This document shows, in pieces, positions 26,671 to 36,022 of a stretch of 64,000 bases of DNA (positions within the stretch are counted from its first letter, which is position 1; each line of letters starts with the position of its first letter). The notes below the pieces were generated by a model that had not been told where the DNA came from, searched no databases, and saw nothing but the letters and a program-made list of their open reading frames with translations. The position numbers and the translations under genes are program-made. Source of the DNA: Paraburkholderia sp. BCC1884 (lineage in GTDB: Bacteria > Pseudomonadota > Gammaproteobacteria > Burkholderiales > Burkholderiaceae); the NCBI RefSeq assembly GCF_900996225.1, contig NZ_CAAJGL010000101.1, positions 496,001 through 560,000 of the forward strand. Reading direction: 5' to 3'.

Positions 26671-26839
26671 CTGGCGCGGTCCGGGCGAATCAAACGTTTG
26701 ATGGGTTCGCGGATTCTATCCGCTGACGCGGTAACGATCCACCTTGCCGCCAATGCAAAACGCGCCGCGGGTGACTAACACCTCGCGACGCGTTCTGTTC
26801 GATGTGCTGCGGCGACGCAGCTTATCGGATCGACGACTC

Positions 26840-27304
26840 TTATTCGACTTCCGCGATCATCTCGATCTCGACGCAGGCGCCGAGCGGAATCTGCGCGACG
26901 CCGAATGCCGAGCGCGCATGTTTGCCGCGCTCGCCGAACACATCGGCCACCAGTTCGGACGCGCCGTTGGTGACCAGATGCTGTTCGGTGAATTCGGGCG
27001 TCGAGTTGACGAGGCTCATCAGCTTGACGATGCGCGTGACGCGGTTCAGATCGCCCACGTGCGCATGCAGCGTGGCGAACAGGTCGATGGCGATCGAGCG
27101 CGCCGCGACCTTGCCTTCCTCGGTGGTGAGCGTGGCGCCGAGCTTGCCGGTCCACACCTTGCCGTCTTTCCTGGCGATGTGACCGGACAGGTACACGGTG
27201 TTGCCGCTTTGCGCGCTCATCACATACGCGGCTGCCGGCGCGCCTGCTGTCGGCAGTTCGATGCCCAGTTCCTTGAGCTTGTCGTACACATTCGTTTGAG
27301 CCAT
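26840..27304 (-). CDS. RidA family protein
   Basis: A 154-residue protein of the YjgF/YER057c/UK114 (RidA) superfamily. It carries LSGHIARKDGK, the helix IDLFATLHAHVGDLNRVTRIVKL, and HARSAFGVAQIPLGACVEIE, which includes the conserved arginine and the Ala/Pro-rich trimer interface. RidA proteins hydrolyse reactive enamines or imines released by PLP enzymes. A PLP aminotransferase gene lies directly upstream (69-bp gap), so the pairing makes functional sense. A ribosome site CAGGA precedes ATG 27304. It is longer than classic RidA (about 130). Confidence 0.93.
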   Translation of the reverse strand: MAQTNVYDKLKELGIELPTAGAPAAAYVMSAQSGNTVYLSGHIARKDGKVWTGKLGATLTTEEGKVAARSIAIDLFATLHAHVGDLNRVTRIVKLMSLVNSTPEFTEQHLVTNGASELVADVFGERGKHARSAFGVAQIPLGACVEIEMIAEVE

Positions 27305-27373
27305 GTTAAATCCTGGTCAGTAGAGGAATGGGGTGGTCGACGAGGTTCGCGCCGGCTTCGCGCGAACCCGCGT

Positions 27374-28570
27374 TCAGACCTTCGCGCGGATCAGAGCGGC
27401 GAGACGCGACACGCCTTCGTCGATCTTCGCAGGCGGCACCGTGACGAACGACAGGCGCAGCGTGTTGTGCTGGGCTTCATCGGCGAAGAACGGACCACCC
27501 GGCACGAACGCGACATTCTGCGCGACGGCCTCTTCGAGCAGCTTCATGCTGTCGATTTGCGCGGGCAGATTCACCCAGATGAACATGCCGCCTTCCGGAC
27601 GGTTCCAGCTCACGCCTTCGGGCATATAACGCTCGAGCGAAGCCAGCATGGCTGTGCATTGATCGCGATACAGCTCGCGGATGGTCGGCACGTGCGTGTC
27701 GAGGAAACCGTCCTTGATGACTTCGTAGACGATGCGTTGCGTGAAGCTCGGCGTGTGCAGATCGGTGGCTTGCTTGGCCTGCACGAGCTTGAAGATCAAC
27801 TCTTCGGGCGCGATGATGTAGCCGACCCGCAGGCCCGGCGCCAGCACTTTCGAGAACGAGCCGAGATGGACGATGTGATCCGGCGCCATCGACAGCATGG
27901 TGGGCAGCGGTTCGCCCGCGTAGTCGAGCGCGCCGTACGGGTCGTCTTCGATCACCGGGAACGGCGCGGTCTTGGCGAACTCGGCGAGCACGCGACGGCG
28001 TTCGAGCGGCAAGCGGCGGCCGGTCGGGTTCTGGAAGTTCGGTTGCGCGTACAACAGGCGTGCGCCGGCCGTCAGTTCGGGTGTCAGGCCTTCGGGAACC
28101 AGACCTTGTTCGTCGGTCGGTACCTGCACGTAACGCGGCTCGTACATCGAGAACGATTGCAGCGCGCCGAGGTAGGTCGGCGTTTCGACCAGCACGGGGC
28201 TGTCCGGGCACACCAGTACTTTGCCGAGCAGGTCGAGAGCCTGTTGCGAACCCGTGGTGATCAGCACCTGGCTCGGACGGATCTGGGCGCCGTTCACCGA
28301 GTAGCGCTTCGCGACCCATTCGCGCAGCGGCGCAAAACCTTCGGTCGCGCTGTATTGCAGTGCTGCGGCGGGCTCGTCGCGCAGAATGCGGTCGGCGGCC
28401 GCGCGCATGCGTTCAGCCGGGAAGGTGGCCGGCGAGGGCAGGCCGCCCGCGAACGAAATGACTTCGGGCCGTTCCGTGACCTTAAGAATCTCGCGAATCG
28501 CCGAGCTCGTGAGCTTGCGTGCGCGTTCGGACAATTGCCACATGGGGGCTTTCAGGTCGCTTTGGTCCAT
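27374..28570 (-). CDS. PLP-dependent aminotransferase, 2-aminoadipate (LysN/AruI-like) type
   Basis: A 398-residue fold-type I aminotransferase. It opens with FAGGLPSPATFP, has ITTGSQQALDLLGKVL (PLP phosphate site), the Asn of YAQPNFQNPTGR, the Asp of IEDDPYGALDY, and Schiff-base lysine in GSFSKVLAPGLRVGY. The C-terminal arginine is in NTLRLSFV. Relatives act on 2-aminoadipate, branched-chain or aromatic amino acids; the substrate is unknown. ATG 28570 has GAGGAGACC upstream. It forms a likely operon with RidA, and a MocR regulator with a related aminotransferase-like domain lies divergently nearby. Confidence 0.92.
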   Translation of the reverse strand: MDQSDLKAPMWQLSERARKLTSSAIREILKVTERPEVISFAGGLPSPATFPAERMRAAADRILRDEPAAALQYSATEGFAPLREWVAKRYSVNGAQIRPSQVLITTGSQQALDLLGKVLVCPDSPVLVETPTYLGALQSFSMYEPRYVQVPTDEQGLVPEGLTPELTAGARLLYAQPNFQNPTGRRLPLERRRVLAEFAKTAPFPVIEDDPYGALDYAGEPLPTMLSMAPDHIVHLGSFSKVLAPGLRVGYIIAPEELIFKLVQAKQATDLHTPSFTQRIVYEVIKDGFLDTHVPTIRELYRDQCTAMLASLERYMPEGVSWNRPEGGMFIWVNLPAQIDSMKLLEEAVAQNVAFVPGGPFFADEAQHNTLRLSFVTVPPAKIDEGVSRLAALIRAKV

Positions 28571-28643
28571 GGTCTCCTCTGCTGGTACTGGAACCGGTCA
28601 AAACTTCGATTATCGCCCGAGTCGACGACCCGCGCGCGCTGCT

Positions 28644-29345
28644 TTATTTAAGGGTCCGTAGACCCTCGGGTGTTTCGAACTCCGCGACGAGCGTCGCGGC
28701 GCCCTGCGCGGACTGCAATTCGATCAGATGCGCCGCGCCCAGCCACTGCAATTGCGCCGCTACGATGTCGGCTTGCGGGTGAGTCGCTTTCAATGCTTTC
28801 AGCGAAATGCCGCTTTCCGGCAGGACCGTCGACGGATGGTGTGGCGAGTCCCATTGAATCAGCGAGGGCAGGACACCGTCGCCGACGCCTTGCCATGCGG
28901 GCCATGCGCCGTCGTCGGGCACCGACAGGCCCCAGGTGAAATCGCCCCGCGTCATCGGCACGATCGGCGCGATTCGCTGTGGGTATTGGGCTTGCCACGT
29001 AGGCAAATGCTTCGGTCGTTCGACCCGCGCGACCCAGTGCGACAGATACGGGCCGCTTTCGAGCCTTGCTTGCGTGGCCGGGTCGTCCAGTGCGAACAGG
29101 CGGGCGCGCGCGGTGCCGCCCTCGGCGGGTGCGTCGATTGAAGGCGTTGCGTGCGGATCGATCGCGATCACTTCCAGATAGACGCCGCCCCACAGATTCA
29201 ACAACCGGTTGTGCGTGCGCATCAGCGGATGGGCCCCGCCGCCGGCCGGTGCGACGCCAAGCGTGTCGGCGACGTACTGCGTACCCTCGTCGAGGGTGCG
29301 GGCGGAAATCACGAGGTGATCGAGACGGAGCGAATGAGCTGTCAT
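28644..29345 (-). CDS. VOC family (glyoxalase-like) protein
   Basis: A 233-residue protein with a vicinal-oxygen-chelate fold of the Glyoxalase_3 type. The start RLDHLVISARTLDEGTQYVADTLG gives the first beta-alpha-beta module with a metal-ligand His. HPLMRTHNRLLNLWGGVYLEVIAI provides further candidate ligands. The second half (IQWDSPHHPSTVLPESGI) repeats the module. ATG 29345 is chosen; longer frames start in Arg-rich noise. It is upstream of the aminotransferase gene on the same strand (73-bp gap) and divergent from the MocR regulator, so it is a candidate target. Substrate unknown. Confidence 0.88.
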   Translation of the reverse strand: MTAHSLRLDHLVISARTLDEGTQYVADTLGVAPAGGGAHPLMRTHNRLLNLWGGVYLEVIAIDPHATPSIDAPAEGGTARARLFALDDPATQARLESGPYLSHWVARVERPKHLPTWQAQYPQRIAPIVPMTRGDFTWGLSVPDDGAWPAWQGVGDGVLPSLIQWDSPHHPSTVLPESGISLKALKATHPQADIVAAQLQWLGAAHLIELQSAQGAATLVAEFETPEGLRTLK

Positions 29346-29494
29346 GACGGATCGGCAAAAAAACGGTTTTCTGCGGTGGCCCGCAGCGGGCCGGGTAGGG
29401 CGGTCGCGCTGCCGGGGCCGTAAGCATAACCGTTTGCCGGATCGACGGGCCATGCGGAGGGTTTGTGTCTCAAAATGTAACGGCCTCGACCGGC

Positions 29495-29534
29495 ACAGTA
29501 ACGGTACAATCGATTCGATACTGTTCGGTACAGT
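29495..29534 (+). promoter_or_regulatory. Putative operator and promoter of the MocR gene
   Basis: CGGTACA occurs twice (29502-29508 and 29526-29532), 24 bp apart. The second copy lies inside the palindrome ACTGT-TCGGT-ACAGT (29520-29534). TACAAT (29505-29510) could be the -10 box. Direct repeats of this kind are usual for MocR/GabR-type autoregulation, and the site is shared with the divergent VOC gene. Confidence 0.6.
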
Positions 29535-29546
29535 TGGAGCCCTGTT

Positions 29547-31001
29547 ATGTCCTCACCGCTTGCCCAGATTCCCGCCCCGCACGACACCGCCTCCATGACG
29601 CTGGTCGAACAACTCGTCCAATGGGCGCGTCGTCGTATCGAGGAACGGGTGTTCCGTCCCGGCATGCGCATGCCGTCGATCCGCAAACTGGCGCTCGACA
29701 AAGGCGTGTCGCGCTTCACGGTGGTCGAGGCGTATGAACGGCTGGTGGCGCAAGGCTTTCTGGAGTCGCGCCGCGGTTCGGGTTTTTACGTGCGCGAGCG
29801 GCTCGCCGGCGCGGCCGTCGCCGAGTTGCATCCGCCACGCGAAGCGCCGCCCGCACCGGCCACCATCGACGTGGTCTGGCTGCTGCGCAACATGCTGCAC
29901 ACGGGCGCGCGGCCCGAGCGCAGTCCGGGCCTCGGGTATCTGCCCGCGCGCTGGCTCGATGGCGACCTGATCTCCAACGCGCTGCGCACGCTGGGCCGGC
30001 AAAGCGGCGCGCAAATGCTCGGCATCGGCACGCCGCAAGGGTTTTTGCCGCTGCGTCAGCAATTGCAGACGCGGCTCGAGGAGCTGGAAATCGGCGCGTC
30101 GCCGGAACAGATCGTGATGGTGTCCGGCATTACTCAGGCCATCGACCTGATTTCGCGCATTTACGTCAAGCCGGGCGATGCAGTGATCGTCGGCGATCCG
30201 GCGTGGTTTCAGATGTTCGGCCGGTTCGCCTCGCAAGGCGCGCGGCTGGTGGGCATGCCCTACACGCCGGACGGCCCGGACCTCGACGCGCTCGAGTCGC
30301 TGCTGCAGACGTGGCGCCCCAAGATGCTGGTGATCAACTCGGTGCTGCAGAACCCGACCGGCACGTCGCTCACGGCGGCCCAGGCGTTTCGCATCCTGCG
30401 GCTGGCCGAGGAGTACGACTTCATCGTCGTCGAAGACGACATCTACGGCGATCTCTGCCCGCCGAGCTATCCCGGCACGCGGCTCGCGAGCCTCGACCAG
30501 TTGAAGCGCGTGATCTACCTGGGCAGTTTTTCGAAGACGCTCGCGCCGAATCTGCGGGTAGGTTTTATCGCCTGCGCGCCGGAGGTGGCCACTGCGGTCG
30601 CCGATCAGAAAATGCTGGTCGGCATGACGAGCCCCGAACTGAACGAACGCGTGCTCTACAAGATTCTGACCGAGGGCCATTACCGGCGGCATGTGGAACG
30701 GCTGCGCGTGCGGCTCGACGGGGTGCGCGAAAAGTCCGTACGGATGCTGGAGAAGACCGGCCTGAAGCTGTTCCTGACGCCCGCCGCCGGCATGTTCCTT
30801 TGGGCCGACACCGGCGTCGACGCCTCGGCGTTGGCCGCCGCCGGCCACGAGGCCGGTTTTCTGCTGACTCCCGGCAGCCTGTTTTCGCCGCAGCAGTCGC
30901 CCACCACCTGGATGCGTTTCAACATCGCCAACTGCGGCGATCCGGAACTGGCGACGTTTCTATGCCGCTATCTCGACGGCGTAGCGCGCCGGGCCTCTTG
31001 A
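29547..31001 (+). CDS. MocR-type GntR regulator with aminotransferase domain
   Basis: A 484-residue regulator. The N-terminal GntR winged helix (about 18-88) has GMRMPSIRKLALDKGVSRFTVVEAYERLVAQGFLESRRGSG. The C-terminal fold-type I aminotransferase-like domain (about 115-480) keeps the PLP lysine in GSFSKTLAPNLRVGF, plus NSVLQNPTG and EDDIYGDL, so it can probably bind PLP as a ligand sensor. MocR proteins usually control PLP synthesis or amino-acid genes next to them. The divergent VOC-aminotransferase-RidA cluster is the natural target (inference). The ribosome site TTGGAG lies 8 nt before the ATG. Confidence 0.95.
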   Translation: MSSPLAQIPAPHDTASMTLVEQLVQWARRRIEERVFRPGMRMPSIRKLALDKGVSRFTVVEAYERLVAQGFLESRRGSGFYVRERLAGAAVAELHPPREAPPAPATIDVVWLLRNMLHTGARPERSPGLGYLPARWLDGDLISNALRTLGRQSGAQMLGIGTPQGFLPLRQQLQTRLEELEIGASPEQIVMVSGITQAIDLISRIYVKPGDAVIVGDPAWFQMFGRFASQGARLVGMPYTPDGPDLDALESLLQTWRPKMLVINSVLQNPTGTSLTAAQAFRILRLAEEYDFIVVEDDIYGDLCPPSYPGTRLASLDQLKRVIYLGSFSKTLAPNLRVGFIACAPEVATAVADQKMLVGMTSPELNERVLYKILTEGHYRRHVERLRVRLDGVREKSVRMLEKTGLKLFLTPAAGMFLWADTGVDASALAAAGHEAGFLLTPGSLFSPQQSPTTWMRFNIANCGDPELATFLCRYLDGVARRAS

Positions 31002-31025
31002 AACCGCGCTGGCTTGCCCCCATTT
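30997..31025 (+). promoter_or_regulatory. Sigma-32 heat-shock promoter of htpG
   Basis: CTTGAAA (30997-31003) and CCCCATTT (31018-31025) match the sigma-32 consensus CTTGAAA / CCCCATNT in every position, with a 14-bp spacer. The -35 element overlaps the stop codon of the MocR gene. Transcription would start about 45-50 bp before the htpG ATG. Confidence 0.92.
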
Positions 31026-31081
31026 AACCGGACAATCCAGCAGCCCTGAACCCCCATTCGCAACAGAGAGGAAGTCCGACC

Positions 31082-32974
31082 ATGGCACAAGAAACCATGA
31101 GCTTTCAGGCAGAAGTAAAACAACTTCTGCACCTGATGATTCATTCGCTGTACAGCAACAAGGAAATTTTCCTGCGCGAGCTGATTTCGAACGCGTCCGA
31201 CGCGTCCGACAAGCTGCGCTTCGAAGCCATCGAAAACAGCGCCTTGTACGAGAACGATCCGAATCTGCGGATTCGCGTGTCGTACGACAAGGCCGCGCGC
31301 ACCGTCACCATTGAAGACAATGGTATCGGCATGAGCCGCGAGGAAGCGATCGCCAACCTCGGCACGATCGCGCGCTCGGGCACCAAGGAATTCTTCGGCA
31401 AGCTCTCCGGCGACCAGCAGAAAGACGCGGCGCTGATCGGCCAGTTCGGCGTGGGCTTCTATTCGGGCTTCATCGTCGCCGACAAGATCACCGTCGAAAC
31501 GCGCCGCGCCGGCTTGCCGGCGTCGGAAGGCGTGCGCTGGGAAAGCGCGGGCGAGGGCGAATTCGAGGTCGAACAGATCGAGCGCGCCGCGCGCGGCACG
31601 ACCATCACGCTGCATCTGCGTGCGGAAGAAGACGAACTGCTGTCGTCGCATCGTCTGAAGTCGATCATTCAGAAGTACTCCGACCACGTCGCGCTGCCGA
31701 TCCTGATGCAAAAGGAAGAGTGGGACGCGGAAAAAAGCGAGATGGTCACGAAGGACGAAGACGAGACGGTCAACCAGGCGAGCGCGCTGTGGACCCGTTC
31801 GAAGAACGAGATCACCGACGAACAGTACAAGCAGTTCTATCAGCACCTCGCGCACGACCACCAGGACCCGCTCACGTGGACGCATAACCGTGTGGAAGGT
31901 CGCAGCGAGTACACGCAACTGCTGTACGTGCCGACCCACGCGCCGTTCGACATGTTCAACCGCGACCATCGCGGCGGCCTGAAGCTGTATGTGAAGCGCG
32001 TGTTCATCATGGACGACGCCGAGCAGCTGTTGCCCGCGTATCTGCGTTTCGTGAAGGGCGTGGTCGATTCGGCCGATCTGCCGCTGAACGTGTCGCGCGA
32101 AATCCTGCAGGAAAGCCGCGATGTGAAGGCGATCCGCGAAGGCGTGACCAAGCGTTCGCTGTCGATGCTCGAAGAACTGGCCAACTCGGATAACGAGACG
32201 GACAAGGAAAAGTACGCCGGCTTCTGGAAGGAATTCGGCCAGGTGCTGAAGGAAGGCATCGGCGAGGACTTCGCCAATCGCGAGCGCATCGCGAAGCTGG
32301 TGCGCTTTGCGTCGACGCATACGGAGTCGCCGGAGCAGACCGTGTCGCTCGCCGATTACGTCGCGCGTATGAAGCCCGAGCAAACGAAGATCTATTACGT
32401 GACCGCCGATACCTGGCAGGCCGCGACCCACAGCCCGCATCTGGAAGTGTTCCGCAAGAAGGGCGTGGAAGTGCTGCTGCTGACCGATCGCGTGGATGAG
32501 TGGATGCTCTCGTTCCTGAACGAATTCGACGGCAAGCCGCTGCTGAGCGTGGCGCGCGGCGACCTCGATCTGGGCGCGTTGAACGACGAAGAAAAGCAGG
32601 CGCAGGAAAAGGTCGGTGAGGAGTTCAAGCCGCTCGTCGAGAAGATGAAAGAAGCGCTGAAGGACAAGGCCAAGGACGTGCGCCTGACGTTCCGCCTGAC
32701 CGATTCGCCGTCTTGCCTCGTTGCCGACGACGGTGAAATGAGCGGCTACCTGCAGCGCATGTTGAAGGCCGCGGGTCAGCAAGCGCCGTCGTTCCACCCG
32801 ATCCTCGAAGTGAATCCGGAACACGCGCTGGTGAAGGGCCTGCATGCCGACACCGCGAACTTCGACGACTGGTGCCACTTGCTGTTCGATCAGGCCTTGC
32901 TCGCTGAAGGCGGCGCGCTGGAAGATCCGGCGAGTTTCGTCAAGCGTACTAACGCGCTGCTGCTGGCGCGCTAA
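31082..32974 (+). CDS. htpG: Chaperone HtpG (Hsp90)
   Basis: A 630-residue cytosolic Hsp90. The N-terminal GHKL ATPase domain has [27 protein letters not shown], and [11 protein letters not shown]. The middle domain contains the catalytic-loop region [20 protein letters not shown]. The C-terminal dimerisation domain follows. Length is normal for beta-proteobacteria, and there is no eukaryote-type MEEVD tail. GAGAGGAAG lies upstream of the ATG. A consensus sigma-32 promoter and a strong terminator define a single-gene heat-shock unit. Confidence 0.98.
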   Translation: MAQETMSFQAEVKQLLHLMIHSLYSNKEIFLRELISNASDASDKLRFEAIENSALYENDPNLRIRVSYDKAARTVTIEDNGIGMSREEAIANLGTIARSGTKEFFGKLSGDQQKDAALIGQFGVGFYSGFIVADKITVETRRAGLPASEGVRWESAGEGEFEVEQIERAARGTTITLHLRAEEDELLSSHRLKSIIQKYSDHVALPILMQKEEWDAEKSEMVTKDEDETVNQASALWTRSKNEITDEQYKQFYQHLAHDHQDPLTWTHNRVEGRSEYTQLLYVPTHAPFDMFNRDHRGGLKLYVKRVFIMDDAEQLLPAYLRFVKGVVDSADLPLNVSREILQESRDVKAIREGVTKRSLSMLEELANSDNETDKEKYAGFWKEFGQVLKEGIGEDFANRERIAKLVRFASTHTESPEQTVSLADYVARMKPEQTKIYYVTADTWQAATHSPHLEVFRKKGVEVLLLTDRVDEWMLSFLNEFDGKPLLSVARGDLDLGALNDEEKQAQEKVGEEFKPLVEKMKEALKDKAKDVRLTFRLTDSPSCLVADDGEMSGYLQRMLKAAGQQAPSFHPILEVNPEHALVKGLHADTANFDDWCHLLFDQALLAEGGALEDPASFVKRTNALLLAR

Positions 32975-33016
32975 TTGAACGTGCGTTGTAGTGACGTGAT
33001 AGCTGTTTGATGTCTG

Positions 33017-33048
33017 AAAATGCGCTGCCTCGGCAGCGCATTTTTTTT
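33017..33048 (+). terminator. Rho-independent terminator of htpG
   Basis: A 13-bp perfect stem AAAATGCGCTGCC / GGCAGCGCATTTT followed by a run of eight T in total. Confidence 0.93.
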
Positions 33049-33103
33049 GCCCGCTGCGGATTAAAGTTCGCGCCGGCCGTTCTGAATCAATCGGAATTGG
33101 CGC

Positions 33104-33373
33104 TCAATTCGCGGGCGCGCTTCCCTGTAAATGGCGCACTTGCGATAGCACACAGCCGGCCAGTTCCTTGGCCTCGTGGCACGCGGCACGACTGCCGAGC
33201 ACCTTGGCCGCAAGGCTGCCGATGGCCTGACTGGTCTGTTTCGTCGTGTGATGCTGCGCGAGCGCCGAACCCGCCAATTCCTTTTCCTGATGCGCCGCGC
33301 CCGCACGCCGTAAAACTACTGCGGCCAGGTGGGCGATGCGGTCGGACGTTTCCTTCGAATTTGATGTATTCAA
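33104..33373 (-). CDS. Small hypothetical protein with an internal duplication
   Basis: An 89-residue soluble helical protein made of two similar halves. AHLAAVVLRRAGAAHQEKELAG then SALAQ (about 14-40) aligns with GSLAAKVLGSRAACHEAKELAG then CVLSQ (about 52-78). The shared core is LAA-VL-----A-HE-KELAG--L-Q. The start is TTG at 33373; CGGAG lies 7 nt upstream and no ATG is available, so it is probably genuine. No known family is recognised. Its leader (33374-33628) is the most AT-rich stretch nearby, and it faces away from the TPR gene. Confidence 0.65.
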   Translation of the reverse strand: MNTSNSKETSDRIAHLAAVVLRRAGAAHQEKELAGSALAQHHTTKQTSQAIGSLAAKVLGSRAACHEAKELAGCVLSQVRHLQGSAPAN

Positions 33374-33628
33374 AACGTGACTCCGTGGTGAGTATTGTCG
33401 AATTAATCGACTGTTGGAGGAAGGCTCCTTGGTCGATGGAAAATAATTATGGGTAACTAACTAAAACTAATCAACGACCATAAATTGAGATTGGTTTATG
33501 AGACGTCAAAACGGGATTTTCTCTTATGCTTGCGCGCATCAAATGCGTAGGCTTAAGGGAATAGGTGTGCTCTTTAAGCCGTTCGTGTATTCAATCTTAT
33601 TTTTGTGATTACGTTTTTCTGTTCTGCG
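33374..33628. other. AT-rich divergent intergenic region
   Basis: This 255-bp gap between the TTG-start gene and the TPR gene is clearly richer in A+T than its surroundings, especially 33440-33630, and contains tandem ACTAA-like steps near 33458-33470. It may hold promoters for both genes or an H-NS-type binding site. I find no defined box or ORF in it. Confidence 0.4.
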
Positions 33629-35503
33629 ATGACTCTTTCTAATCCGTTGGCCGATTCCGTTCGTCTTTTGTGGTCGCTGTTACGTGAGCAAGGTTTCGAC
33701 ACTGCCGCGCGCCGCGCGCTCGAACTTGCCGAGTCAGGCGTCACGCTGCAATTGCACGCGGATCTGTGTGCGAGTGCAGGGCGTTTTGAAGAGGCGTATC
33801 ACAGCGCATCTCGCGGTGCATCTCAGGCATGGGAAGGCGCGCATGCAAACGTAGATGCCCACGCCCACGCCAACGCCCACGCCGTCCGCTACGCTCGCCT
33901 CGCCCTGTTCGCCGATGCACTCGGCCATGCCGACGCCGCGCAGCGTCACAGCGAACGGGCGCTGGCTGCGCAACCGCCAGCGGCAGCGCTGGCGTGGATC
34001 GCCTGGCTGATCGACGACTGCGGCGCATTATCAGCGGCCGCGCATATGCTGCGCGCCTACTCACATCACGCACCGCAGGACGCACGTGCCCCATGGTGGC
34101 TGGCGATTGCGCTGACGGCGTCGACGCAGCCGTGCGCCCGGACCGAGCGTCGCACGGCGTTGCTCCGCGCGTATGAACTCGATCCCACGCTCGATCCCGC
34201 CTTGCCGTTACAACTCGTGCTGGCGCTACGCGAGATTCGCGACTGGCCGACTGTCGAGCGCATCTGCCGGCAAATGCTGGCGCGTCGTCCCGCCGATGCG
34301 GAAATGGCCTGGCAACTGAGTCACGCGCAATGGCAATGCAACGACGCGGCGGCGGCCGTCGCCACCATGCGCGCCGTGGATGCCGTCGCGCCCGGCAATG
34401 TCAACGTGCGGGCCGCCATCGGCATGTATCTGGGCGAACAGGCGCGTTATGCGGAAAGCGAAGCGGTCTTGCACGAAGCGCTCGCGCTCGATCCAACCGC
34501 GATTCAGCCGGCGCTCGATCTGGCCGACCTCGAATTGCGACGCGGCGCATGGACCGACGCGTGGCCGCGCTTCGAAACGCGTCTCGCGCGCGACGATCGC
34601 GAAACCAGCAATGTCATCCCGGTGATGACGCGTCTGTGTCCGCGCTGGCAGGGCGAGGCGCTTGCCGGCAAGACGCTCGTGGTCCACAGCGAACAGGGCA
34701 GCGGCGACGACATCCAGATGGTTCGCTACGTGCCGCAACTCGCCGCGCGCGTGAGCGACGAAGGCGGCCGGCTCGTGCTCGCCGTGCGTCGCGCCTTGCA
34801 GCCGCTGTTCGCGCGGTTTTACGCGCAGTGCGTGTCGATCGAAGCGGGTCCGCTCGGCACACCGCACTACAGTCTGCCGATGATGAGCCTGCCGCTCGTG
34901 CTCGGTCTTCGGCCTGAGCAGGTGCGCGGCGCCGCCTATCTGCAGGCCGAGCCGAACAGACTGGCCGTTTGGCGCGAGCGCGTGCAGGCGTGCGCGCCAG
35001 GTGCCAAACGGCACGTGGGGCTCGTCTGGTCAGGCAGTCCGAGTCATCGACGGGACGCCAGGCGCTCGATCCCGCTGTCGGCGCTGACGCCGCTACTGGC
35101 ATTGCCCGATGCGGTATTTCATCCGCTCACGCCCGGCCGGCAGGCGGACGTCGCCGCCTTGTGCGCACAAGGCCACGCCGTGTGCGACCTGACGCAAGCC
35201 TATGAAGCCGGCTTCGACGACGTGGCGGCTCATCTCAGCGCGCTCGACGCGCTGGTGACGATCGACAGCGCGCCGCTGCATCTGGGCGGCGCGCTAGGCC
35301 AACCGGTTTTCGCGATGCTCGATCACGTGTCGCACTGGTCGTGGGGCAATGAAGAGTCGCAAGCCTGGTACGACTCGGTCGAGATGTTCCGGCAACCCGA
35401 GCCGGGCGCATGGGCGCCCGTGGTCGAGCGGGTGGTGGCGCGGTTGCAAGGGCTCGGCGCGCCTTCGCAGTCAGGCTGGTCGCCAGAGCCCGGCGCGCGC
35501 TGA
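33629..35503 (+). CDS. TPR protein with a C-terminal glycosyltransferase-like domain
   Basis: A 624-residue protein. TPR-type helical repeats fill about 10-330 (for example ARYAESEAVLHEALALDPTAIQPALDLADL). A GT-B-like C-terminal domain (about 340-600) has LVVHSEQGSGDDIQMVRYVPQL, HVGLVWSGSPSHRRDARRSI and VTIDSAPLHLGGALGQPVFAMLD, resembling ADP-heptose-type transferases. Relatives occur near flagellar or surface-glycan genes, but none are here. An odd Ala/His-rich stretch (NVDAHAHANAHA) near residue 77 comes from a short DNA repeat. ATG 33629 is used; no ribosome site is evident. Activity is unproven. Confidence 0.85.
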   Translation: MTLSNPLADSVRLLWSLLREQGFDTAARRALELAESGVTLQLHADLCASAGRFEEAYHSASRGASQAWEGAHANVDAHAHANAHAVRYARLALFADALGHADAAQRHSERALAAQPPAAALAWIAWLIDDCGALSAAAHMLRAYSHHAPQDARAPWWLAIALTASTQPCARTERRTALLRAYELDPTLDPALPLQLVLALREIRDWPTVERICRQMLARRPADAEMAWQLSHAQWQCNDAAAAVATMRAVDAVAPGNVNVRAAIGMYLGEQARYAESEAVLHEALALDPTAIQPALDLADLELRRGAWTDAWPRFETRLARDDRETSNVIPVMTRLCPRWQGEALAGKTLVVHSEQGSGDDIQMVRYVPQLAARVSDEGGRLVLAVRRALQPLFARFYAQCVSIEAGPLGTPHYSLPMMSLPLVLGLRPEQVRGAAYLQAEPNRLAVWRERVQACAPGAKRHVGLVWSGSPSHRRDARRSIPLSALTPLLALPDAVFHPLTPGRQADVAALCAQGHAVCDLTQAYEAGFDDVAAHLSALDALVTIDSAPLHLGGALGQPVFAMLDHVSHWSWGNEESQAWYDSVEMFRQPEPGAWAPVVERVVARLQGLGAPSQSGWSPEPGAR

Positions 35504-35515
35504 CTCGGCTAGCGC

Positions 35516-36022
35516 TTAGTTCTTACCCATCAGCGTCTCCATCGTTTCGCCGCGTACGACGATCTCGGTGCGACGGTTCAGGGCGCGTCCTTCGGGCGTA
35601 TCGTTACTCGCCACCGGGTCGTTATACGCATGCCCCTTCGTGCGGATCCGATCCATCTCGATACCACGCGCCACCAGCGCGTAGCCGACCGCCGTCGCCC
35701 GCGATTCGGACAACTGCTGGTTGTACTCGAGCGTGCCGACATTGTCGGTGTAGCCCTCGACGAGAATCGGCTTCCGGCTGCGCTTGAGCAGAATCGCCGA
35801 ACGATTGAGCACCGTTATCGCATCGGCGCGAATCTCGGATTGATTGAAGTCGAACAGCGCCGATTCCGGCAGCCTGACTGCGACGCCGTTAGCCACCGGC
35901 GTCACCTCGATACCGACTGCATGGTTCAGCGAGGTTTCCGTGTCGCGATTCAACGGGGCCGTGCAGCCGGCCACCAGCAGAATCGTTGTCGTGCACATCG
36001 TTGCAGTGAGCCAATTTTTCAT
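35516..36022 (-). CDS. OmpA family outer-membrane lipoprotein
   Basis: A 168-residue lipoprotein. The signal peptide ends in lipobox LVAGC (Cys20). The OmpA C-terminal domain (about 55-160) binds peptidoglycan: LFDFNQSEIRADAITVLNRSAILL, VEGYTDNVGTLEYNQQLSESRATAVGYAL and NRRTEIVV, with the Asp and Arg that hold diaminopimelate. It probably ties the outer membrane to the wall. It converges on the TPR gene; only 12 bp separate the stop codons. Promoter elements in 36023-36266 are not clear. Confidence 0.93.
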   Translation of the reverse strand: MKNWLTATMCTTTILLVAGCTAPLNRDTETSLNHAVGIEVTPVANGVAVRLPESALFDFNQSEIRADAITVLNRSAILLKRSRKPILVEGYTDNVGTLEYNQQLSESRATAVGYALVARGIEMDRIRTKGHAYNDPVASNDTPEGRALNRRTEIVVRGETMETLMGKN

